NCBI RefSeq assembly: GCF_963678635.1
Contig: NC_087064.1
Coordinates: 6,734,411 to 6,798,410 of the forward strand
DNA: 64,000 nucleotides
Reading direction: 5' to 3'
Origin: Symsagittifera roscoffensis
Taxonomy: Eukaryota > Xenacoelomorpha > Acoela > Convolutidae
Shown here: one piece after another, positions 51,715-60,295 of the stretch
How the letters are laid out: every line of letters starts with the position of its first letter
Position numbering within the stretch: position 1 is the first letter of the stretch
Notes under the pieces: model-generated
The model's database searches: none
The model's input: the letters and a program-made list of their open reading frames with translations, nothing else
What the model was told of the DNA's origin: nothing
Translations under genes and position numbers: made by a program

Positions 51715-53734
51715 TCTACCAGTAATTTAGGTTATTGAGTTAGGACCGATGGGTATAACTCATAGAGTAATTTCGGATAGGGTACACCGTCTGCTCGTCA
51801 CGCTATCTTATTTTCGGCCGGATAGATTCGTGCAACTTCTTAGTCTAATACCGATCCTAATCTTACTCTTATACTATCTAGTCTCAGGTTGTTTAACTAG
51901 TCTCTGCTAGGCTCAATAGATCTAGGGTATACTGGTTTATTGCGGCTGCTGAAGTACTCGGGAGAGTTCAACTAATTTCTAAGTTAAATTCAAATCTCTC
52001 TGGTGCTGAAAATACAAGTAATTTCAGCACTTACAAATAAGTGGATTGTTAGTTAGATGGATCATGATTGGTTAATATTAAATACTTTACATTGGTAAAA
52101 TATCTAATTTATCCAATCATAAAATGTAGTTTAGATCAGGTTCCACCCATCCGGGTTTTACAGAGTTTTTTAGAATAGTCTTTCTGCAATTCAAAGGATG
52201 GATGATGGACGTTGGTATTTGGCGAACATCTTATTTCTTCTGGGTTTTCTTATTAGAGAAGTCCCAGATTCAATCGTTGTGTCTTCTCAAGACAACGACT
52301 GGGTTTTCGCAACAAACTCAAATCTGATTTCAGAATGGTTGGCTATGTCAGGTTTTTCTGTTTCATTGGTGAGAACTTCTTTGTGTTTGACCTTGTCTGG
52401 GAATGGCGTGGAGATTGTGCGTGGAGGGGATGCCTGGTTACTCGGATCTGTACGTATACTTGAACATCGAGGTGGTCATTGGTCTAGTTCAATGAAGTCC
52501 TTTTCTGCGAAGTCAAGTCGTACTCTAAATCCTTTGAGTTGTGATTGTGGGCGGCATATTGATTGTAGTTGGCCATTCTTTCTCGAGTGTAGTAGGGTCG
52601 TTTTGTCTTTGGATGTTCGTCCTTGGTGTTGTATTCTGATCTATGTATTGCATAATGTAATTTACATTTTATAAAACTTTTATTAGTTTAATGTTTTTTA
52701 ATTATGATTTTAGTTAGTTGTTTTCACAAAAGCTTTTTGTTTTAGTTCAGTTATTTTGAACAGTTACTCACCCTTGAGTAGCTCTTATTAAAAATAGGAG
52801 TATGGTCACAAAGCGTGGTTGTAGCGCGGTGGGTTAGGCCGGCTATAGAGCATGCTCAGGACGTCCTTCCTGGTGGGTTAGGCCAGGAGTGGGAGTATGA
52901 TTGCATGCGGTTTTTGTGAGAGGTCCTGTTATGTGACAACGTTTTATGTTGGGTTTGTTGTGGTTTTTCTTATGTTTTGTTGGTTGTGTCCTTTTTTCAA
53001 AAATCAAATTGTTTGTGGTATGGGTTTGTCTTTTGACTTTTTTGTGTTTTATTATTTCTTTCTTAGACTTTATAATAGTCTTCAAAAGAATAAATTATCC
53101 AGTTTTAAACTGGGTTAATCCGGTTTGGGTACCGTTGGTTTCCTTTTCTTAGTCATGCTGTTATGCTATATGTTGTGGTGTTTAGTAAGCTGCATTGGTT
53201 AGTTTTGTTTAGTATATAATTCCTTTCCAACCGGGTTAAAGGAAAGTTTGAAACGTGTTATTTTGTGTTAGAGTTATCGAGTGTGAAAGCTTGAAACTGA
53301 AATTCATTATTTTAAACAATTCTTCGTGGGCGAGCTGTGCGAGTTTGGATAGAATTCTTGTGCGAGTGAATGAAAATATCAAAAGGTTAGTACTGCATTT
53401 GCTTCTTATTAATTTACTACATAGAATTTTTAATTTTACTGCTAGTTGTTGGGGAAAATTAAGTTACAAATTTTCATCATTATTAGATTTACTGCTTGTG
53501 GGGGAAAAATTTATAAATTAATTTACTGCATTGGTATTATATTTATTTAATTGTTGGTGCAAAAATTTAATAGGGTTTTAAACAGTTTGAAGAAGTTTTC
53601 AATTTTTATTTTCTTTTGTGAATTGTTCAGATGATCGAGGATGAAGGCTAAAATTCTAAAGAAAACATGGATAAAGAATGGTGAGTTTCTAATATTTAAA
53701 TTAGTTAGTAATATTTATAATTCATACTTTCCTG
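51715..53734 (-). other. 3' non-coding end of the retroelement, probable LTR region
   Basis: From about 52140 rightwards the plus strand becomes G/T-rich, like the antisense of the retroelement, so the 3' untranslated region and LTR should lie here. On the minus strand there is an AATAAA at about 52680-52685 and TATAAAA next to it. Two copies of GGTGGGTTAGGCC at about 52828 and 52871 flank GGCTATAGAGCATGCTC. The partner LTR is outside the window, so limits cannot be set. Confidence 0.4.
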
Positions 53735-54592
53735 TTAGTCGTCGGGGAAGAAACCGTGGGGGAAGATGTCGTGGATGAGATCTGAAGTTGTTAGTAATTT
53801 GGCTAAAATGCGGATGATATTTTTAGTTTGAAGCAGTGGCCAAAGCAATTGAAGTGCCTTAATGGTGGTTAGTTCTTCAGTGCGAACTGCAAATTCATAA
53901 GGTGTGTTTTGGATTAGATTATATAATTTGTGGTTGAATTTAGTGTTATGGATGAATTCTAAAATGGGGATTTCTATAGGTTGTACAAACTCGTGTGGGA
54001 TGAGGAAGGGTCGGGATTCTTCTGCGTTGAAGGTCTTGGTGATGGGACAAAAGATATACATTTGGGTTATGGGATCATAATTTCGAAGAATACCATGAAG
54101 GTTAGTATCTTTAATGCAATATGTGAAGTTAAGAAAGAATGGTGAGGTGTATTTGGAATTGATGAATTGAAAACGATGGTGTGGTTGTCTGGAGGGAGTG
54201 TGTAGGTCAAAGTGATTTTGGATGAAACGATAATAAGTATATGTGTGTGTTTGTTTAGTGCGCAACATAATATCGTGTGAGCAGTGCAAATCTCTTTCAT
54301 GTGGTGCAAGGAAATGAAAGGTTAGTGAAAATATTTGGAAGCGTTCTTTAAAACTTTCGTAGGCTTGCGTGTCTGTTAGTGCTTCTGAAATGATGTGGTC
54401 AAACTTGCGATCGAAGATATTTAGTGTAAATACATATGGTGTTTTAATGAAAAATTTCTCGGTGATTTGTGGGTTAGCGAAGCGATCGTCGTCTAAGAAT
54501 TGATCTTGGTTAGTTCTGATGATGTTATGATCGTAATATTCTAGTGTATATTCATTAGCTCGGGGTGCAGTGTGTGTTTTTAGTGATTTTTT
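53735..54592 (-). CDS. Same-frame continuation after the in-frame stop, 285 codons
   Basis: Directly after the TAA the frame continues KKSLKTHTAPRANEYTLEYY, through ITEKFFIKTPYVFTLNIFDR, FIPHEF-like PFLIPHEFVQPIEIPILEF and a hydrophobic helix (LQLLWPLL), to FPHGFFPDD and a TGA. The composition matches the preceding part. Either the stop is leaky, or this copy carries a nonsense mutation, or this is a separate product. The stop is followed by a run of A. Not recognised. Confidence 0.55.
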   Translation of the reverse strand, partial: KKSLKTHTAPRANEYTLEYYDHNIIRTNQDQFLDDDRFANPQITEKFFIKTPYVFTLNIFDRKFDHIISEALTDTQAYESFKERFQIFSLTFHFLAPHERDLHCSHDIMLRTKQTHTYTYYRFIQNHFDLHTPSRQPHHRFQFINSKYTSPFFLNFTYCIKDTNLHGILRNYDPITQMYIFCPITKTFNAEESRPFLIPHEFVQPIEIPILEFIHNTKFNHKLYNLIQNTPYEFAVRTEELTTIKALQLLWPLLQTKNIIRILAKLLTTSDLIHDIFPHGFFPDD

Positions 54593-55543
54593 TTATCCAA
54601 TGTAAGTAAATTGTCTAGGTGTTAGTGTTGTAGTGAGTCGATATAGCATGTCCTTATTTCGTTCTATATCGATATGAGTGTTAGATAAAGGTAAGCAAAG
54701 GGGATTTGTAAAATGATAATATGAGGTCCAAGGAAGGGTAGGCATTAAAACGTATTCGTCTACAAAGTTACGTGTCTCGTTAGTGTCATGAGGGGTGTTT
54801 AAGGTGTATTGTGGAAATGAGGGTAAGGTGATAGCTAAAAATTCTTTTGTGTTAGTGTGTTGTGGATGGTTGATATATTCACGGGCTGTTCCTGGTTTCG
54901 CTGGGAAAGGATGGTTGGGGAACTTCCTTTTAAAAGTGCGGTAAGCTCTATTAGTGCTGAGTGAAGATTCAGTAGTTGTGGATGATGGTGCTAATGATTC
55001 AGTATAAATTGAAGAGGCTGTAGGGGTAGGAGGGTTGGATGAATCTATTGTGGATGAGATTTGGTTTATGGTTGGGGTGTCAAGGTGATAGGGTTGTTGT
55101 TGTAGGGTAATGAAATTATCTAGTTCTGGGGAGATTCGGGGGGTGTCTGGAGAATGAGATGATTGGTCTGAGTGAAGTGAGGAGTAGGTTGGAGTGACTT
55201 GGGAAGCATAAGAGGGTGTAGAATTGGTTGGGTCAGGGTTATTTGGTAGTATGGGTTGAAAAGGGGGTTGGGAAAAATTTAAGGAATTGGTGTGAAAATT
55301 ATTTGATGGAGATGGTTCAGAGTCGGCAAATTCATCGGGGGTTTCAATATTCGGGTTATTGAGTTGTGAGATGGAGTATAAAACTGAGATGTGTGAATTA
55401 GTATCGGAATTCATGCCGGATGTTACATTACTGGATGGGAAATCGGGTGGCGGGAAAGCAAAAAGTGGTATTATTGGGATTGGAGTGGTGAGGTTGGTTG
55501 GGTGGGAATTTGATCGGTGTAGGGATCCAAGTTGTCGGCTCAT
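54593..55543 (-). CDS. Disordered ORF overlapping the envelope stop (ATGA), 316 residues
   Basis: The start codon shares ATGA with the envelope stop (55543-55540), the arrangement used for stop-restart translation. The first 200 residues are Pro/Ser/Thr/Asn-rich (SSNPPTPTASSIYTE), then a structured part (TNRAYRTFKRKFPNHPFPAK onward). The TAA at 54595-54593 is followed in the same frame by another 285 codons. No similarity recognised. It resembles the ATG-less ORF upstream of env in composition. Confidence 0.65.
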   Translation of the reverse strand: MSRQLGSLHRSNSHPTNLTTPIPIIPLFAFPPPDFPSSNVTSGMNSDTNSHISVLYSISQLNNPNIETPDEFADSEPSPSNNFHTNSLNFSQPPFQPILPNNPDPTNSTPSYASQVTPTYSSLHSDQSSHSPDTPRISPELDNFITLQQQPYHLDTPTINQISSTIDSSNPPTPTASSIYTESLAPSSTTTESSLSTNRAYRTFKRKFPNHPFPAKPGTAREYINHPQHTNTKEFLAITLPSFPQYTLNTPHDTNETRNFVDEYVLMPTLPWTSYYHFTNPLCLPLSNTHIDIERNKDMLYRLTTTLTPRQFTYIG

Positions 55544-58155
55544 CGTGGGCTAAAAAAATTATTATTTTGAGACTGAAAAGCGGTGGTATGGGCTTGTTCT
55601 ATAATTTGTTCATAAGTATTTTCATCTTGTGAGTGGTGTGGCATTATATGTTGGATGGGGCTTTGTGATATGGTTGGTCTAAAATTATTATGTGTTATGG
55701 CTAAATTTCGAAAATTACGTGGGACTAGGGATAATGGATGGTTATGTGGTAGGGGTGGTAACTGTGGTGCTGTTGATGTTGTGTCTGCATTGTTATGTTC
55801 TTCGTCGTATGTGTTCTGTCTTGTTGCTATTTTTGTGTTATATTCTTTTATTTGTGCGTCTAAAAGAATTTTGTTTATAGATGTAGAAAATATTCCAAAA
55901 AATCCTGCAAATAGTATGCGTGCTACACTTGCTTGTCTATTGACTTGTGTGTGTAAAGCACATGTGTTATAGATTCCTTTTAAGAGTGAAAAAAGAAATC
56001 CAATAAAGTTAAACATTGCGTATAAAATAGTCAGTTTTTCTAAGATGTAGTAGGGCCATCCTGGAAAATCAAGAATTTCATTCTTAAGTGTAACAAAGCT
56101 AAAAATATTGATAGGTGATATATCTTGGGGACGGTATTTTTCACCGTTTAGATATATATAATCTTTAATGTCCTTAAAATATCCGCTATAGTCTTGCGTA
56201 TAGATGTCTGCAAATCCTGCGGTTTCGGCAAGTTTGCGTAAGTTTTGGTCAATTGATTGTCTTTGTATTGTGTCCATTTGTGTTAATAATTCCTGGAATT
56301 GTTGTGTTCTAATGTGATGTTGAATATCTGATTTTGAGTATATTCCTATTGATTGTAAGTCTATATTTGGGTTTCGAGCGATAGCGCGAATGCTTTCTGG
56401 TGAAATTTTTTTGAGTGATTGCATTAATGTGGGATATGGGGTGAGAAGGTAATATTTATCTTCATCAGGGTTTAGCTGTACTACGTTGTGGCTATTTTCT
56501 GATCCACATGGAACTGCGGTATCCCAGAAATAGGTTCTTCGTGAAAGTGTGTCAACGAAATGTACTTTATTCTTATAAAAGATAGGGATTCTTTTATAGC
56601 ATCGTTTATCTTCAAAAACGTATAGTGGTGATACTTTTTTAGTACAAGTATAAAACCATAAGATGTTTCCTTCATAGTCTAAAAAATTTGATCTATTTCC
56701 TGACAGTAAATATCCTGCATAGGGTATTTTTAATACTGCTAGTGCGAGTGATTGTAATATTTGTGTTCTTTCTAATTCGCATAGTTGGTGTAGTGTTTCT
56801 AATTCGGAGAGTGACATTTCTTGAAAAATTCGGCTAATCGTGTAGTCTAGTTTCATATCCAAGTGAATATCATAGTGGATATTACCAAAATATGTACTAT
56901 TCATTAGTGATAGTTCTTGTAAACGTGTGCTGTGATCGTCTTGGGGCTTTAAATGTCCACCAGGTTGACCTGTATTCTTTTGAAAATTAACTGGTATATA
57001 TGATGTTCCTTCGTTTAGGGGATGACTTGTGGCGTATGGGTCGGCTTTTATTTTTCCAGTGGTCATGTCGAATCCATTTTCGTATTCAACTAATATTTCA
57101 GAGTATTGTGTTTTGTGAAGTGGGTTTCTGTATTTACATGCAAGTTCTGTTTCTTGATATATTTGAAAACGTGTTAATTTATTTTCTATATTATGAATGT
57201 TTCGAAAATTAGAACTTATTTTTCGTAATGGATTTACTTGTTCATATGGTATTGATTGTATAAAATATTTTTCGTGAAATTTTTTCATACGAGCGTGTAT
57301 TTTTGCTACTTGAAATGTTGTACATGTGTCTTCGGGGAACCAAACAATTGTTGCTTGTGTTCTGGTTGTAGGGTCGCAATAACCTTGGTCGTTTTTACAA
57401 GGTAATCTAATTCCTTGATAAATCATTGTGTTGTCTGATAAATCTCGTGTGAGTTGTATTTTTTCGAGTTGTATTTTCCAATCGAAAAACATTATTTCTT
57501 GGTATCCTTTATTTTTTGTGTCTGCTTTGCAGTTTGATGGGTCATTTATACCAATGTGTGGTATCCAGTGTTTATCGTGCATGTCATAGGTTAATCGTCC
57601 GTGTGCGCCGTTGTATGGGTATTTTTCATCTAATTTTATATGTCCTTGATATCTTTCAAGTTCTGCTTGATGTACAGAATCTGAAAAAACTTGGAAATAT
57701 ACTAAATTTCTATCTGTGTTTTTATTTTTTGTGATGTTTAGTCGGAGTAACTCGTTTTTACAATCTTCGGGATTGAGATGTAAAAGTCGTTCTATATTAC
57801 TCTGGTAGAATGATTCATGGTCAAGTCGGTTTTTATTTCCGTTTGAGACTTGTGAACAATGTACTTTCTTTTCAGAAAATGTTGCTGTGAATTTATATCC
57901 TATAACTGTAGTTGCTCGGGCTTTTGAATAAAGTGTTGCTATTACATTTGTAGTTTCTATGGCTTGGGGTTCTGTTTCGCACTGTGATACTTGATTTATT
58001 GCATACTTGTGTAGTGTTTTTTGTTCGTTTTCTTCACAATCGTAATGTGTTACTAATAAATCTTGGGGTCCTGTGCGGGGAGAAGGGTTTATGTTTTGAT
58101 TTGAGATTACTAGAAAAAGGAGTTGGAGAAAAATTAATAATTTTAGAATATACAT
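55540..58155 (-). CDS. env: Envelope-like glycoprotein, 871 residues
   Basis: An N-terminal signal peptide (MYILKLLIFLQLLFLVIS) is followed by an ectodomain of about 670 residues with many Cys. It starts with a HYDCEENEQK-to-QVSQCETEP pattern and a KKVHCSQVSNG motif, several N-glycosylation sequons, and a membrane segment near residues 697-727 (ILEKLTILYAMFNFIGFLFS). A second hydrophobic stretch (ILFAGFFGIFSTS) and a 110-residue Pro/Gln-rich tail follow. The early DC...YxxxxVxxC...C pattern resembles glycoproteins of chuviruses and of retroelements that captured them, rather than the furin-cut errantiviral F protein. That is a pattern judgement, not a search result. No frame break is present. 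Confidence 0.7.
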   Translation of the reverse strand: MYILKLLIFLQLLFLVISNQNINPSPRTGPQDLLVTHYDCEENEQKTLHKYAINQVSQCETEPQAIETTNVIATLYSKARATTVIGYKFTATFSEKKVHCSQVSNGNKNRLDHESFYQSNIERLLHLNPEDCKNELLRLNITKNKNTDRNLVYFQVFSDSVHQAELERYQGHIKLDEKYPYNGAHGRLTYDMHDKHWIPHIGINDPSNCKADTKNKGYQEIMFFDWKIQLEKIQLTRDLSDNTMIYQGIRLPCKNDQGYCDPTTRTQATIVWFPEDTCTTFQVAKIHARMKKFHEKYFIQSIPYEQVNPLRKISSNFRNIHNIENKLTRFQIYQETELACKYRNPLHKTQYSEILVEYENGFDMTTGKIKADPYATSHPLNEGTSYIPVNFQKNTGQPGGHLKPQDDHSTRLQELSLMNSTYFGNIHYDIHLDMKLDYTISRIFQEMSLSELETLHQLCELERTQILQSLALAVLKIPYAGYLLSGNRSNFLDYEGNILWFYTCTKKVSPLYVFEDKRCYKRIPIFYKNKVHFVDTLSRRTYFWDTAVPCGSENSHNVVQLNPDEDKYYLLTPYPTLMQSLKKISPESIRAIARNPNIDLQSIGIYSKSDIQHHIRTQQFQELLTQMDTIQRQSIDQNLRKLAETAGFADIYTQDYSGYFKDIKDYIYLNGEKYRPQDISPINIFSFVTLKNEILDFPGWPYYILEKLTILYAMFNFIGFLFSLLKGIYNTCALHTQVNRQASVARILFAGFFGIFSTSINKILLDAQIKEYNTKIATRQNTYDEEHNNADTTSTAPQLPPLPHNHPLSLVPRNFRNLAITHNNFRPTISQSPIQHIMPHHSQDENTYEQIIEQAHTTAFQSQNNNFFSPR

Positions 58156-58299
58156 GTGTAGGATAATCCTGAGTATGGGTTATAAAATGTGATGTAACCA
58201 ATTGTCTTTTTGGTATATCTGTCGTATTTATATATTACTTCAGTGGTTATAAATGGTGGTGGTAGTGATTGGGCTGTTATGTTTGGTGGGTTTAATGGG

Positions 58300-59277
58300 T
58301 TAGGGATGTTGAGTAATGTTGTTTAATTTAACTGTGATTTCAAACTTTAATTGTAAACTGTTTTGTTGGAGTATTTGGATATTGTGATCACGGATATCGT
58401 CGTGAATGTCTTGTCGGTATTGCAATCTATTAAGTGCCCAGTTGTGAAGGCGATTACTTTCTAGATGTTGTCCAAATAATGGTGGAGGGGCTGTAAATGT
58501 ATTCCAATCTAGTCTTAAAGGGATATTTGTTGATGATTGTTCTCGATATCTGGCGTCGAGATTATTTGGAAAATTTAAGTTAAAAGGTGGTGGTGAAATC
58601 TGGCTTATTGATGGTGTTGATGGTAGTGATAATGTTTCTGGTAGTGATGAGGATGTTGTTGTATCCGTAGAAATATCTATTGGATCATTGACTAAATTTA
58701 GTTCACCTTGTGTAAATGAATGTGTTGTCCAATATGGTAGTCGTGATGCCTGGTTTGGGGGGTTAAAGGGATTTTCACGTATTTGTTCAGATGTTGGTGT
58801 TGAACCTAAGTAATCTGATGGTAGGCTTGAGGTGCTACGTTGTGAAAGAAGCGTAGGGGTTTCTGGTAATGTACCAATGGGGTTTTCTGGAGTGTTTTGT
58901 GATGGGGATTGAGGTATGTCAAAATGAACTCGGGGAGTTTGAAAATTTCTGTTTCGTCGAGGATGTATAATTTGTCTATTTATTTCGACTGTATTTTGGT
59001 TTTGACTAGGATTTCTTATTCTACTTAATTCTTGTGGTAGTGTTGGGTATAAGTTATATGTTGGTTCACTTAGAGGTGCTTGTCGTTGAACTGATTCTAG
59101 TGGTTCTGATAAACGAGCGTGTCGTTCTTCAAAAGTGTATGGGTTATCTTGAAAGGAAATTCGTGTAGATGTTTGAGGATTATGGGTAGTTGAAGGTGTT
59201 GTTGGGTTATCTTGGGATGATGTCGGTGAAGACTGACTTTGTGACTTTTGGGTAGCAATTTTTGATAGCTTTTTGGT
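58300..59277 (-). CDS. ATG-less Pro/Ser/Thr/Gln-rich ORF of 325 codons
   Basis: The frame is open for 325 codons from just after a TAG to a TAA and contains no Met codon at all. It is rich in Pro, Ser, Thr, Asn and Gln (PSTTHNPQTSTR, SPSQNTPENP, LPSTPSISQISPPPFN) and ends in a more structured, charged part (DARYREQ, LHNWALNRLQYRQD). It must be reached by splicing (AATAG just before position 59277 could be the acceptor) or another non-standard start. It is in the same frame as the envelope ORF, 145 bases upstream of it. Function unknown; plausibly a disordered structural or accessory protein. Confidence 0.6.
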   Translation of the reverse strand, partial: TKKLSKIATQKSQSQSSPTSSQDNPTTPSTTHNPQTSTRISFQDNPYTFEERHARLSEPLESVQRQAPLSEPTYNLYPTLPQELSRIRNPSQNQNTVEINRQIIHPRRNRNFQTPRVHFDIPQSPSQNTPENPIGTLPETPTLLSQRSTSSLPSDYLGSTPTSEQIRENPFNPPNQASRLPYWTTHSFTQGELNLVNDPIDISTDTTTSSSLPETLSLPSTPSISQISPPPFNLNFPNNLDARYREQSSTNIPLRLDWNTFTAPPPLFGQHLESNRLHNWALNRLQYRQDIHDDIRDHNIQILQQNSLQLKFEITVKLNNITQHP

Positions 59278-59297
59278 CTATTCTTTTAGTGAAAAAG

Positions 59298-59474
59298 TTA
59301 ATGTTTATTATAATATTCTTCTAAGAAAAGAATTAGGAGGATTGTTGCTAGAGCGAATGTGATGATTGCTTTCTTTATACATTTGCATATGGTCAAAATG
59401 AGGGATGATAGAAATGTTATGAAAATTACAAATAGTAGAAAAATATCAGTTCTACTGAAAATAGTTCGTATCAT
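59298..59474 (-). CDS. 58-residue two-helix membrane protein of the retroelement
   Basis: The frame starts ATG ATA CGA and reads MIRTIFSRTDIFLLFVIFIT, then CKCIKKA between two hydrophobic helices (about residues 11-29 and 36-51), ending LEEYYNKH and TAA. Short positive and Cys-containing loop, acidic tail. The layout is like small viral membrane proteins, but I cannot name a homologue. It sits between integrase and the ATG-less ORF, in a third frame. Confidence 0.5.
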   Translation of the reverse strand: MIRTIFSRTDIFLLFVIFITFLSSLILTICKCIKKAIITFALATILLILFLEEYYNKH

Positions 59475-59485
59475 TTAGACAAGTT

Positions 59486-59683
59486 TTATAAATCGTACCT
59501 GTGGATATAATCAAGGGTTTTTGAAAGTTGGAGAAATAGTTCGAATATAGTGTAGAAAATTAAAAAAATATTACAAAAAATGATTAAGAGTATTAGAAAA
59601 GATTCAAGGATATCAAAAAGAAATATTATGAAAGTTTCAAGTATCGTAAAAAAATTGTTTGAGGTTTGTGATAATTTTAGTGA
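59486..59683 (-). other. Hydrophobic ATG-less frame of 65 codons
   Basis: Between a TAG and a TAA the minus strand encodes a strongly hydrophobic stretch (FLILLIIFCNIFLIFYTIF) with amphipathic flanks. It contains no ATG. Its last codons hold CCACAG/GTACGA, a good splice-donor match. It could be an exon or chance. Confidence 0.3.
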
Positions 59684-60295
59684 CTATTTGATAGAAGAGC
59701 ATTTAAGAAATGGCTTCGTGATCGAATATTTTTTGTTGTTTGGTGCAATTTTCAAGTGTGGTCGGATTATTTATTAGTTTTTTGACAAGTGGGTTGAGTT
59801 TTGTGAAAAATTGTTGGGGGCAATTTTTATGGTGATCGGGAGGTCTTCTTTGTCTTTATTTTCATTTGTCAAATGATCTGGGGTATTTTTGAGATTTTTA
59901 TACTTTAGGCTAAATAAAATGGTCGTTCTTTTACTTTAGGCTAATTTAACATATTTGTTTGGGGGATATTTGAGGTCTGAGTTGGGGAAATATTGTTGAT
60001 CTTTGGTTTATTAGATAAGGGAGGGTTATGATATTATGGTGATATTTATTTTAGTTGTCAAGTTGGAGTGGTTTGCTTATTTTTGACCTGGAGGTCGTAG
60101 AGTTATAGTTATAGATATGCCTGGAGTTTAATATTTTTCGTCTAGTTGGTTTGTGTTAAAGTTATAGAAGGTGACGGATTGGATGAATCCTATTGGCTAA
60201 TTTTGAACTAGAATCGCTGTGTGTTTGTCAGCATGTTATCTTGAAAATTGAAAGTGTAAAATGTTTCAGAGGTGCAAATATTATTAAATGTAGAA
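59684..60295. other. Gap between integrase and the 3' gene set
   Basis: About 600 bases without a convincing frame on either strand. It may hold the splice donor or leader for a subgenomic envelope mRNA. Confidence 0.4.

Noticed and set aside
52198-52674. Plus-strand frame of 158 codons starting MDDGRWYLANILFLL
   Set aside because: It runs antisense through the presumed LTR region of the minus-strand retroelement, shows no domain, and has an unusual Ser/Leu/Cys mix expected from reading G/T-rich DNA.
52828-52900. tRNA-like or SINE-like pair of GGTGGGTTAGGCC motifs
   Set aside because: No cloverleaf and no B-box (GGTTCGANNCC) could be found. It may be LTR sequence.
55359-55972. Plus-strand frames opposite the retroelement ORFs
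   Set aside because: They mirror minus-strand coding sequence in A/C-rich DNA. No start context or domain.
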